A stretch of 64,000 bases of DNA from Collinsella sp. Its GTDB lineage: Bacteria > Actinomycetota > Coriobacteriia > Coriobacteriales > Coriobacteriaceae. The notes under the pieces were generated by a model that saw only the letters and a program-made list of their open reading frames with translations, had not been told where the DNA came from and made no database searches. Where the stretch lies: positions 83,982 through 147,981 of the forward strand of contig DXMW01000017.1 in assembly GCA_019414045.1 (NCBI GenBank). The letters are read 5' to 3'. Positions 32,371 through 40,145 of the stretch are shown in pieces (position 1 is the first letter of the stretch; every line of letters starts with the position of its first letter). The position numbers and the translations under genes are program-made.

Positions 32371-33081
32371 TTACCAGGGTGTTCTGGCTGTTGAAGACTC
32401 GATGGCTTCGTGGCGTTTGAGCTCGCGGCGCATGGTTTGTGAGTTGAGCCAAGCTGCTTGCCAGCCGCGGATGGGGTAGTGCGTCTGGTCGAGCTCAAAC
32501 TGCGTATAGCCGCAGGCGTTGATGATCGTCGTTCCACACACATGCTGACGCTCGCGCTGAAAATCGCAACCGTAGCTTTGGTGCACATGCCCGTGCACCA
32601 TGTAGTCGGGATTCCAGGATTCGAGTGCTGTGTTAAAACACTCGAATCCTCGATGCGGCAGATCGTCCAGATCACCCATACCGGCGGCGGGTGCATGGGT
32701 AAGCAGAATGTCGCACCCGCCGACCATCCTAACCTTACGCGACAGCTTACGCATGCGCTTGGACATCTCGCGTTCGGTGTACATGTTGGCGCCGTCGCGA
32801 TAACGCATGGACCCGCCAAGGCCCGCAATGCGAATCCCTCGGTACGTGTACACGCTGTCCTCTACGCAGATACATCCACCCGGTGCATGACGTGCGTAGC
32901 GGTCATCGTGATTGCCGCGCACGTAGATGAGCGGTTTGTTGATGACCGTAACCAAAAACTCAAGATAGTCCGGGTCCAGATCGCCGGCGGACAAAATCAG
33001 GTCGACTCCCTCAAAGCGTTCCTTGCGAAAGCACTCCCAAAGGCATCGTTCTTCGGTATCGGCTATGGCAAGGATTTTCAT
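32371..33081 (-). CDS. Calcineurin-like metallophosphoesterase
   Basis: A 236-residue protein with the dinuclear-metal phosphoesterase signature in order: MKILAIADTE (a D-x-H variant in which Thr-Glu follows the Asp), AGDLDPDYLEFL (about 32), VRGNHDDRY (about 53), ILLTHAPAAGMGDL (about 125) and YMVHGHVHQSYG (about 160). The substrate cannot be read from sequence. The first motif lacks the usual His, which may alter the metal site. Its ATG overlaps the stop codon of the upstream Bmp-domain gene by four bases (ATGA), so the two are translationally coupled and may act together. Confidence 0.82.
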   Translation of the reverse strand: MKILAIADTEERCLWECFRKERFEGVDLILSAGDLDPDYLEFLVTVINKPLIYVRGNHDDRYARHAPGGCICVEDSVYTYRGIRIAGLGGSMRYRDGANMYTEREMSKRMRKLSRKVRMVGGCDILLTHAPAAGMGDLDDLPHRGFECFNTALESWNPDYMVHGHVHQSYGCDFQRERQHVCGTTIINACGYTQFELDQTHYPIRGWQAAWLNSQTMRRELKRHEAIESSTARTPW

Positions 33082-34994
33082 AGGGCAGGGACTTTCGGCT
33101 CATCGTCGAGCTGCGGAATGGTGCCTACCACGTTGTCCGCCAGCCAATTCATCTCGACAATCTGCGTGCTCGGCAGCGGAGGGAAGCCTTCGATCTGTAC
33201 CACGCCGTTCTGGCTGTGGAGCTCGCCGCCAAAGGGGTTGATGGATCCCACAACAATGCCGTTGCGGAGCAACTGCACGAGTTTGCGCGTTTGGTAGGGT
33301 AGGCCCGGAGCGTAACGGATGTCGATAACGCCGGAGCTCATGCCATACCAGTAGTTGACAGCGCGCACTTGGTTGTCGTCGCTGGTCTCGTCCCACGTGC
33401 CGTGAAGAAGGCTGCGAACGATGAGCTCGTAGTAACGGCCCCAGTTCCATACGGGCATGGCGATGCCGGTGACTTTGCCGTCGACCAAGCGGTGAAGCCC
33501 GTAGGCCGTTGGGTCTTCGAGCGACTTTGACATGTCAGCGCCGGTCATGACGCTTACGCCTTCGCGGCACATGGCTTCGGCAAGACCACCGGCGGGAACA
33601 TCGCCCCAGGTCAGGATAATTTGCGCACGGGGGTCGAGCAGCGAGGCGCCGATGGCAAAGGCGTTGATCTCGCTAAGCGCGCCCGAGGCGAAGACCGACG
33701 CGTGGTAGCCGATGCGGTGGTTGTCCGCCATGCTGGCGGCAAGGGCGCCCAGGAGGAACTTGGCCTCGTACATCTTGCCAAAGTACGAACGGACGCTTTG
33801 GTGGGGAAGGCCGATAGAGCAGTTAAGGAACCGCACCTGGGGATACTCAACGGCAGCTCTGAGCGTGTATTCCATCAGGCGGTGCGAGGTCGAGAAGATG
33901 ACGTTAGCTCCATGTTTGACAGCCGTTTCCACGGCGGCGTAGAACACGTCCGGATTGTGACAGCCCTCGAACGCCTCGGTGCGCACGATACCGCCAAAAT
34001 GCTCATCGAGATACTGACGCCCTTGGTCGTGCAGGCTGTCCCAGCTCGACGTCGCACAGGGGAACTCATGGATAAAGGCGATGCGCAGGGGGTTGGCCGC
34101 CGAGTAGACGGTCTTGCCCATAAAGAAGTTGAGCACGCCGGAGGTGGACTTGGCGGGCGCCTCTTCCTCATCGGCACTCGGTGCCTCGACAAGATCAACC
34201 TTCTCCTCATCACTTTTGCCGGCAATGACCAACTCGCGCCAAATCTTGCACAGGCGGTTTACGACGATATCCGTCGGCGTATCCAGCAGGCGGTCCTGGT
34301 TGTACACATTGAGGTAGACGAGCATAGCGTCGGCGGGCGTAATGTCCAGATGGTCGCCGCCGGCGCGCAGGTAGGCGCGCTTAAAGAGCAGGAAGGTGTG
34401 GCGCAGGTAGTCGACCTTTTTCTGCGGCCATTTTTCGATAAGGTTCTGACCGAGCATCTTGGCGAGCGTTTCGTAGCTTCCCTCACGCGAGAACTCGATC
34501 TCGTATAGGGGGCAGACGCGCCAAAACGCGCAGAACTCGCCATAGAGGCGGCTTTCGACGGAATCCCATTTTCCGGGGTAGAGGCGGGTGACCTTGGCCG
34601 AAACCGTCGGGGCGTCCAGGAATTTGAGGACGCTGACGCGCTTGTTGCCCTCTTGGACGTAGAACCGATGCATGAACTCGGTGACGATGATGGGGTCGCG
34701 ATAGCCCTCGGTTACCTGGATGTCGTAGAGGTTGGACCACTTGCGGGCGAACTCGGTGTTAAACGGCAACAAGGGCATAAAGTTGCATGAAAAGGCGGAC
34801 TGACGGCCCTTGGTGACCGTGCCGACGACCATTTCGAGCGGAATATCCCGCAGGCCGACATTCTCTCGCTGACCTAAGGGGAGCTGAGCAACCAAACTGT
34901 CGAGGTCCGTAAGGTATGGATGCTCGCTTTGGCTGATGGCGCGTCGACGTCCCTGCTCGCCGCGCTTGCGTGCTTGACGATAGGCCTCTTCCAT
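33078..34994 (-). CDS. Cytosolic two-domain protein: ParB-like N-half, Bmp (nucleoside-binding) C-half
   Basis: A 638-residue protein with no signal peptide or lipobox. The first 60 residues are basic then polar; residues about 60-130 contain LRDIPLEMVVGTV and PIIVTEFMHRFYVQEGNKRV, which resemble the ParB/Srx-type fold. A helical middle leads to an acidic linker near 270-285. From about 305 to the end the sequence looks like a Bmp/PnrA-type periplasmic binding domain: LRIAFIHEF, VIFSTSHRLMEY, KFLLGALAASM, IGYHASVF and ILTWGDVPAGG. Such domains normally bind purine nucleosides outside the cell, so a cytosolic sensor role is an inference. TAAGGGAG supports the start. Coupled to the metallophosphoesterase by an ATGA overlap. 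Confidence 0.6.
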   Translation of the reverse strand: MEEAYRQARKRGEQGRRRAISQSEHPYLTDLDSLVAQLPLGQRENVGLRDIPLEMVVGTVTKGRQSAFSCNFMPLLPFNTEFARKWSNLYDIQVTEGYRDPIIVTEFMHRFYVQEGNKRVSVLKFLDAPTVSAKVTRLYPGKWDSVESRLYGEFCAFWRVCPLYEIEFSREGSYETLAKMLGQNLIEKWPQKKVDYLRHTFLLFKRAYLRAGGDHLDITPADAMLVYLNVYNQDRLLDTPTDIVVNRLCKIWRELVIAGKSDEEKVDLVEAPSADEEEAPAKSTSGVLNFFMGKTVYSAANPLRIAFIHEFPCATSSWDSLHDQGRQYLDEHFGGIVRTEAFEGCHNPDVFYAAVETAVKHGANVIFSTSHRLMEYTLRAAVEYPQVRFLNCSIGLPHQSVRSYFGKMYEAKFLLGALAASMADNHRIGYHASVFASGALSEINAFAIGASLLDPRAQIILTWGDVPAGGLAEAMCREGVSVMTGADMSKSLEDPTAYGLHRLVDGKVTGIAMPVWNWGRYYELIVRSLLHGTWDETSDDNQVRAVNYWYGMSSGVIDIRYAPGLPYQTRKLVQLLRNGIVVGSINPFGGELHSQNGVVQIEGFPPLPSTQIVEMNWLADNVVGTIPQLDDEPKVPAL

Positions 34995-35050
34995 GGTGTC
35001 TACTCCCTTAGTCGTTTAAACAACGATATGAACCATGGTACCACGATGCG

Positions 35051-35089
35051 AAACTGCCACAAAGGTGCCTGTCCCCTTTGTGGTAGTTT
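35051..35089. repeat. GTCCCC-core hairpin (family B)
   Basis: AAACTGCCACAAAGG (35051-35065) pairs with CCTTTGTGGTAGTTT (35075-35089) with one mismatch; the unpaired part and its edge read TGCCTGTCCCC. Its right arm covers the mscS stop codon. Confidence 0.6.
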
Positions 35090-35855
35090 AGGCGATGATG
35101 GGGGCGATGGCACGAATGCAGGCGTCGGCTGCCGTGAAGGTGGTGCTATCGTCGCTGACGATAAAGATGATTTTGCCCTTGACGCCAAATTCGCCGATCT
35201 CGCTAAAGAGCACGTACGGCTCCTTGTCAAAGCCAGAGATGGGCGAGACGGCCGTTTTGGTTGCGCTTGTGAGCTCGTCTGCCAGCGCGTCAAGGGAAGC
35301 CCACTTAGACGTGTCCTTTACGGCAACGGGCACGGCCACGCGCCCAAAGGGCATCAGATGCACGAGTGTGTTCTTGGAGATGTTGGAGTTGGGCACAATG
35401 ATGGTCTGCCCGCAGGCGTCCTCGATGGTCGTGTGGCGCCAGGTGATGTCTTGGACCACGCCCGACACGCCGCCGACCTCGATATTGTCGCCGGGCTTGA
35501 TGATGCCCATGAAGGTCACCTGCATACCGCCGATAAGGTTCGACAGCGTGTCCTGAAAGCCGAGCGAGATGGCGATGCCGCCGACGCCAAGAGCGGCGAC
35601 GAGGGCGTTTGCGTTGATGCCAAAACAGTTGTCGAGGATAAAGCTGCCGCCGATCATCCAGATGACGGCGCGCGCGATGTTGATGAAGATGCTCGATGCT
35701 GGGAGCGGGTTATCATCGCGGTTAAGCAGGTGGTGCAGGGTCTTGGACGCGATTTTGGCGGCAACGGCGGTGCCGATGGCCAAGATACCGGCCCAGATGA
35801 TGTTGTGGACCCATCGTTGTGCAAAGAAATGAAGAATTGGCTCAAACAATTCCAT
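35088..35855 (-). CDS. Small-conductance mechanosensitive channel (MscS family)
   Basis: A 255-residue membrane channel that releases solutes on hypo-osmotic shock. Three hydrophobic helices occupy residues about 12-95; the third is the pore helix, with the Gly/Ala pattern ANALVAALGVGGIAISLGFQ. The beta domain follows with GDNIEVGGVSGVVQDITWRH and IIVPNSNISKN, both family signatures, and then a C-terminal alpha/beta domain. The ATG at 35855 is chosen over 35879 because AGGAGG lies 9 nt upstream. The length matches short MscS proteins. Monocistronic, flanked by hairpin repeats. Confidence 0.9.
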   Translation of the reverse strand: MELFEPILHFFAQRWVHNIIWAGILAIGTAVAAKIASKTLHHLLNRDDNPLPASSIFINIARAVIWMIGGSFILDNCFGINANALVAALGVGGIAISLGFQDTLSNLIGGMQVTFMGIIKPGDNIEVGGVSGVVQDITWRHTTIEDACGQTIIVPNSNISKNTLVHLMPFGRVAVPVAVKDTSKWASLDALADELTSATKTAVSPISGFDKEPYVLFSEIGEFGVKGKIIFIVSDDSTTFTAADACIRAIAPIIA

Positions 35856-35899
35856 GTAGGGAAACCTCCTCATGATCATCCAACCATGATACCCACCAA

Positions 35900-35933
35900 G
35901 AAGCCCGTCCGATCAAATTCGGACGGGCTTCTG
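35900..35933. terminator. Strong hairpin upstream of mscS
   Basis: AAGCCCGTCCGA pairs with TCGGACGGGCTT around a short A/T loop, followed by CTGT. It lies between the mscS promoter side and the ABC ATPase gene and could stop transcription in the plus direction; its role is uncertain because no plus-strand gene precedes it. Confidence 0.45.
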
Positions 35934-35954
35934 TGCTCGATATGGGGGTTAGCG

Positions 35955-36049
35955 AAAACCGCCGCAAGGGCGTCTGTCCCTTAGCGGCGGTTTTGACGTT
36001 TGCGCAGATAAAACCTGCCAAAATAAATCTGTCCCTTTTGGCAAGTTTT
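35955..36049. repeat. Two adjacent TCTGTCCC-core hairpins (family B)
   Basis: AAAACCGCCGC (35955-35965) pairs with GCGGCGGTTTT (35984-35994), enclosing AAGGGCGTCTGTCCCTTA. AAAACCTGCCAAAA (36010-36023) pairs with TTTTGGCAAGTTTT (36036-36049) with one mismatch, enclosing TAAATCTGTCCC. The two share TCTGTCCCTT and nothing in their outer stems. The second overlaps the stop codon of the ABC ATPase gene. Confidence 0.65.
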
Positions 36050-36842
36050 AGCTCAGCAGCATGCGGTCGTTGGCGAGCTGGCCGCCCGAGACCTCCTCGA
36101 ACTTCTGCAGCAGGTCGGCTACGGTGAGCGACTTCTTCTCATCGCCCGCCACGTCGTAGATCACGTGGCCTTCGTGCATCATGATCAGACGGTTGCCCAG
36201 ACGGATAGCGTCGTTCATGTTGTGCGTGACCATGAGCGTGGTCAGGTGGTTCTCGTCGACGATCTCCTCGGTCAGGTTGAGCACCTTAGAGGCCGTCTTG
36301 GGGTCGAGGGCCGCGGTGTGCTCGTCGAGCAGCAGCAGGCGCGGCCTGGTGAGCGTGGCCATCAGCAGGGTGAGTGCCTGGCGTTGGCCGCCCGAGAGCA
36401 GGCCGACCTTGGCGTTGAGACGTGTGTCCAGACCAAGGTCCAGGCGCTTGAGTAGCTCAACGTACTCATCTTTCTCGGCCTTGGTGACGCCCCACGAAAG
36501 GCCGCGACGCTGGCCGCGACGCTTGGCGAGGGCCAGGTTCTCGGCGATTTGCATGTCGGCAGCGGTACCGCGCATGGGGTCCTGAAACACGCGGCCCAGG
36601 TACTTGGCGCGCTGCGACTCGCTCAGGCGCGAGATATCGGTGCCGTCGAGCTCGATAACGCCCGAATCGAGCGGATACACGCCGGCGATCATGTTGAGCA
36701 GCGTGGACTTGCCGGCGCCGTTGCCGCCAATCACGGTTACAAAGTCGCCATCGTTCAGGGTGAGGTCGACGCCGGTGAGTGCGCGCTTCTCAGTGACGGT
36801 GCCCTTGTTAAAGGTCTTCTTGACGTGCGAGAGCTTAAGCAT
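36048..36842 (-). CDS. ABC transporter ATP-binding protein (TrpZ-like)
   Basis: A 264-residue ATPase energising the adjacent permease. Walker A GGNGAGKS is at about residue 40, the Q-loop in FQDPMRG near 90, the ABC signature LLSGGQRQA near 150, Walker B LLLLDEHTAALD near 172 and the switch His in VTHNMNDA near 205. It groups with the ATPases of PF04392-linked importers by gene context. ATG 36842 is used since AAGGGAG precedes it by 9 nt; it overlaps the permease stop by 8 nt. Third gene of the binding protein-permease-ATPase operon. Confidence 0.88.
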   Translation of the reverse strand: MLKLSHVKKTFNKGTVTEKRALTGVDLTLNDGDFVTVIGGNGAGKSTLLNMIAGVYPLDSGVIELDGTDISRLSESQRAKYLGRVFQDPMRGTAADMQIAENLALAKRRGQRRGLSWGVTKAEKDEYVELLKRLDLGLDTRLNAKVGLLSGGQRQALTLLMATLTRPRLLLLDEHTAALDPKTASKVLNLTEEIVDENHLTTLMVTHNMNDAIRLGNRLIMMHEGHVIYDVAGDEKKSLTVADLLQKFEEVSGGQLANDRMLLS

Positions 36843-37758
36843 CTGCCTCATCTCCCTTCGTGTAGGAGCTGCGGAGCTTGTAGCGCTCCCAAACCACGGG
36901 CACGCACAGGGCCACGGCAACGATCACGGCGGAGAGCAGCTTCATGTCGTTGGCGTCCATGCCCAGCTGCAGCACGATGGCGCGGATGAGGAAGTAGACC
37001 ACGGAGCCAAAGACGGCAGAGGCAAGACGGACGCTAAACTGCGTCAGACCGCCGGGCAGCAGGCGACCGAGCACCTCGCCGATGACGATGGCGGCAAGAC
37101 CGATAACGATGGCGCCGGTGCCCATGCCGATGTCGGCATACTTCTGGCTCTGGCAGATGAGCGCACCCGAAAGGCCAATGAGGGCGTTGGAGAGCACGAG
37201 GGCGATCATCTTAGTGGAGTTGGTGTTGACGCCCAGGGCGCGGATCATGTACTCGTTGTTGCCGGTGGCACGCAGCGCCGAGCCGATCTCGGTGCCAAAG
37301 AACCAGTACAGGATGGCGACGATGGCCACGGCCAGCACAATGCCCAGGATAATGGCAACAGTGGACTGCGGCAGGCCCGTCATGTGGCTGACGGATGAGA
37401 AGATGGTGCCCTTGGCAAGAATGGGCGTATTGGACTTGCCCATGATGCGCAGGTTGATGGACCACAGGCTGATCTGGGTGAGGATTCCGGCGAGGATTGC
37501 GGGAATCTCAAAGACGGTGGTCAAGATGCCCGTGACGGCGCCCGCGATGGCGCCGGCGCACATGCCGGCCAGCACGGCGAGCAAGGGGTCGACGTTATTG
37601 TTGACGATGAGCACGGCGCAGACACAGCCGCCGAGGGCAAAGCTGCCGTCGCAGGTCATATCGGGGATGTCGAGCAGGCGGAACGTGATAAACACGCCAA
37701 GCACCATGATGCCCCAGAGGACGCCCTGCGAAACGGCGCCCTGCAATGCAATGAGCAT
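36835..37758 (-). CDS. ABC transporter permease (TrpY-like, branched-chain permease fold)
   Basis: A 307-residue integral membrane protein with about eight to nine helices from the first residue on (GVLWGIMVLGVFITFRLLDI). DMTCDGSFALGGCV and LRATGNNEYMIRALGV are typical of the permease partner of PF04392 binding proteins, related to LivH. It probably homodimerises with two ATPase subunits. GGAGG in the leader precedes the start. The substrate is unknown; tryptophan or another aromatic compound is a family-based guess. Between the binding protein and this gene is a hairpin that may reduce its expression. Confidence 0.85.
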   Translation of the reverse strand: MLIALQGAVSQGVLWGIMVLGVFITFRLLDIPDMTCDGSFALGGCVCAVLIVNNNVDPLLAVLAGMCAGAIAGAVTGILTTVFEIPAILAGILTQISLWSINLRIMGKSNTPILAKGTIFSSVSHMTGLPQSTVAIILGIVLAVAIVAILYWFFGTEIGSALRATGNNEYMIRALGVNTNSTKMIALVLSNALIGLSGALICQSQKYADIGMGTGAIVIGLAAIVIGEVLGRLLPGGLTQFSVRLASAVFGSVVYFLIRAIVLQLGMDANDMKLLSAVIVAVALCVPVVWERYKLRSSYTKGDEADA

Positions 37759-37862
37759 GCTTCATACCTCCTAGGATAGGGTGGACACGTGATTTTCCAT
37801 AATAGCGGTACCAATGCATAAAAGAGCGGCGGACAGACGTTTTGTTTTACCTGAAACAAGCA

Positions 37863-37900
37863 GGGCGAACGCCGGCCTTTAGCGTTCGCCCCAATGACTC
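37863..37900 (-). terminator. Hairpin between binding-protein and permease genes
   Basis: GGGCGAACGC (37863-37872) pairs perfectly with GCGTTCGCCC (37882-37891). On the minus strand it is followed by TGCTTGTTT, a modest T-run, fitting partial termination that leaves more transcript for the binding protein. Confidence 0.55.
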
Positions 37901-37962
37901 AGATATTGAATAACGCGGCTGTGGCGCGCGTGCGGGCCCTAGACGCGTTACCGCGCATGGCG

Positions 37963-38943
37963 CTACTCGTCCAGAGCGGAAAGGTCGATGCCTAGGGCCT
38001 CGGCCATCTCGTCGTTCTTGACGACGACCAGGTCCTTGCTCGAGAGGTGCTTGATCGGCATATCCTCGGGCTTGGCCTCGCCCTTCAGGATCTTAACGGC
38101 CATCTCGCCTGCAGCGTAGCCCAGGTCCTCGTAGTTGATGGAGAGGGTGAACAGGCCGCCGGCCTTGCACATGCCCTCCTCGCCAGTCACGAAGGGGAGC
38201 TTGTTCTCCTTGCAGATCTGGCTGACCTGCGAAGCACCCGCGGCGATGGTGTTGTCAGTGGGGGAGTAGAGTACGTCGACCTTGCCCACGGCGGACTCGA
38301 CGACGGACTGAATCTCGTTGGAGCTCGAGACGGTGAAGTCGGTGTACTCGAGGCCAAGCTTGTCGAGTTCCTTCTTGGCGGCCTTGATCTGGACGTCGGA
38401 GTTGGACTCGGCGGTGCAGTAGAGCAGGCCGACCTTTTTAACGTCGGGCAGGACCTTCTGCATCATCTCGAGCTGCTCGGCGACCGGGGTGAGATCGGAA
38501 GCGCCGGTGACGTTGGTGCCGGGCTTGTCGTTGTCCTGGACCAGGCCGGAGGCGGCGTAGTCGGTGATGGCACAGCCCACGATGGGGATATCGGCCGTGG
38601 CGCCGGCGGCAGCCTGCGCGGCGGGCGTGGCGATGGCATAAATCAGGTTGACGCCATCGCCCACGAACTTGTCGGCGATGGACTTACACGTGGACTGGTC
38701 GTTCTGGGCGTTCTTCTGGTCGATCTTGACCTTAAGGCCGCTCTCCTTGATGGCCTTGACAAAGCCGTCGTTGGCGGCATCGAGTGCGGAGTGCTCGGTG
38801 AGTTGCAGAACGCCGATGGTGTAGTCGGAACCGGCGGCTGCAGAGCCGGAACCAGAGTTGCCACCGCATCCGGCAAGCGGGGCGAGCGCGAGCAGGCCGG
38901 CGGAGACCAGAAGGCTCCTGCGGCTGATGGTGATGTCCTTCAT
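37963..38943 (-). CDS. ABC transporter substrate-binding lipoprotein (PF04392/TrpX type)
   Basis: A 326-residue extracellular binding protein. The signal has SRRSLLVSAGLLALAPLAGC: a twin-Arg-like SRR pair, a hydrophobic core and the lipobox LAGC, so Cys25 or so is probably lipid-modified. A Gly/Ser linker follows. Family motifs are IGVLQLTEHSALDAANDGF, LIYAIATPAAQA, VGLLYCTAES and VDVLYSPTDNTI. The ligand is uncertain; TrpX-family members bind tryptophan or other aromatics. ATG 38943 is chosen because it starts the signal peptide and has GGGGG upstream; a longer frame runs into the promoter. First gene of the operon with permease and ATPase. Confidence 0.87.
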   Translation of the reverse strand: MKDITISRRSLLVSAGLLALAPLAGCGGNSGSGSAAAGSDYTIGVLQLTEHSALDAANDGFVKAIKESGLKVKIDQKNAQNDQSTCKSIADKFVGDGVNLIYAIATPAAQAAAGATADIPIVGCAITDYAASGLVQDNDKPGTNVTGASDLTPVAEQLEMMQKVLPDVKKVGLLYCTAESNSDVQIKAAKKELDKLGLEYTDFTVSSSNEIQSVVESAVGKVDVLYSPTDNTIAAGASQVSQICKENKLPFVTGEEGMCKAGGLFTLSINYEDLGYAAGEMAVKILKGEAKPEDMPIKHLSSKDLVVVKNDEMAEALGIDLSALDE

Positions 38944-39006
38944 ATCATTACCCCCAGTATAAAAATGGCTGGAAACACTGCACTGGGACAAAGTGCAAGT
39001 GGAACT

Positions 39007-39034
39007 ATAGTAGCGCTGATGTCCATTTTTACAA
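39007..39034 (-). promoter_or_regulatory. Promoter of the TrpX-type ABC operon
   Basis: On the minus strand TTGTAA (39034-39029), a 16-nt spacer and TACTAT (39012-39007), about 65 nt before the binding-protein start. Confidence 0.55.
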
Positions 39035-39103
39035 CAGCTCGGCGGGTTTTTTAATACAGAACCGGATGGGCGGTACGGGTAGTCGAATGGACGGCGGAGG
39101 TTC

Positions 39104-39886
39104 TTATGCGGCGGAGGCGTCGTCCTCCTCCAGGGCGGCGAAGAGCTTCTTGCCGTCGAGGAGACGCGTGGTGACGTTTCTCATGCGCCCGATCTCTACG
39201 GTACGCAGCGTGTCATCGGCGCCTCGGGCGTCATAGACCGTTCCCAGCAGATACGAGACGCCATCGCGTTGCCTGATGGCAAAGGGCCGGACCGTCATTC
39301 GCACCACCTCGGTTTCGCCGCGCGCCGTGACGCTCGAAATATCAAAGCTCACCGTGGTTCCGTGGTCGATGGCCTGCTCGATGAGCTCGCAGGTGTCGAT
39401 GCGCTTGACGGGCGTGCGCGTGGCCTTGGTGGATTTGCTGCCGGCACTTGGAGCGGGCTCGGGTGCATCGAGGTAACCGCGAACGTCGGCACTCGCCATG
39501 GCGACCAAGTGCTGAGCCATGCTTTTTCGAATGGCGATGGGCGTGGAGCGGTTGCGCATGACCATGCCGTGGAGCCGGATGATTTCCTCGTCGGTGAGCG
39601 AACGGGTCAAGAGCCGATACCCCACGCCGCGCTTGTACTCAATTTCGTATCCGGCATGGCGAAGTGCGGAGATGGCGGTGTAGATGCTGCGCCGCGCCGC
39701 CGAAATGGGCATGCGGGCGGGGTCGTCGGGATGGGCGAGGCGCCGGATCAACTCATCGGAAAGCATGGCCTTGTCCTCGCCGGTGTTCTCGCTTAATAGT
39801 TGCAGGATGCGAACGGCGCGATAGGCTGCCATCGAGGCGGCGCCTCTCGTTGTGGTGTCGTAGGTTTCAACAGCGGCTTCGGTCAT
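39104..39886 (-). CDS. HTH/WYL-like transcriptional regulator
   Basis: A 260-residue protein. Residues about 18-95 form a winged-helix region (AYRAVRILQLLSENT, RSIYTAISALRHAGYEIEY and the wing KRGVGYRL), as in DeoR/WYL-type regulators. A long helix and a disordered Pro/Ser/Lys-rich linker (about 130-155) follow, then a beta-rich C-terminal part with MTVRPFAIRQRDGVSYLLG, which resembles the WYL ligand-binding domain. Identification of the C-terminal domain is moderate. ATG 39886 fits the AAAGGA site better than the GTG at 39895. Neighbouring genes give no clear clue to its target. Confidence 0.7.
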   Translation of the reverse strand: MTEAAVETYDTTTRGAASMAAYRAVRILQLLSENTGEDKAMLSDELIRRLAHPDDPARMPISAARRSIYTAISALRHAGYEIEYKRGVGYRLLTRSLTDEEIIRLHGMVMRNRSTPIAIRKSMAQHLVAMASADVRGYLDAPEPAPSAGSKSTKATRTPVKRIDTCELIEQAIDHGTTVSFDISSVTARGETEVVRMTVRPFAIRQRDGVSYLLGTVYDARGADDTLRTVEIGRMRNVTTRLLDGKKLFAALEEDDASAA

Positions 39887-40003
39887 GGTGCCCACGTCCT
39901 TTCCGTTTTGGGTGGCGACGGTATGGAGCCTAGGACGCGGGGTTATCCCAGGGGCGCAGGGCGCTCTGGGCGGTCGGTAGTCGTCGGCAAACGGCGGTTC
40001 GAG

Positions 40004-40066
40004 TTTTCAACAGCCCTGCTCAACTGACCAAAAACTTGCCAAAAGCTTGACGGATGCTGTTGAAAA
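40004..40066. repeat. TTTTCAACAGC hairpin
   Basis: Perfect 11-bp arms TTTTCAACAGC (40004-40014) and GCTGTTGAAAA (40056-40066) around a 41-nt loop, in the same style as the other long intergenic hairpins; it abuts the asnS terminator. Confidence 0.5.
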
Positions 40067-40098
40067 AAGCGTCTCTCGACCGATGCCGAGAGACGCTT
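40063..40098 (-). terminator. Terminator after asnS
   Basis: AAGCGTCTCTCG pairs perfectly with CGAGAGACGCTT (40067-40078 with 40087-40098); on the minus strand it is followed by TTTT. Confidence 0.85.
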
Positions 40099-40145
40099 GT
40101 GCGATGAGAGTTGGCGTGTGGCGACGCGAGCTAGCGTCCGACGTA

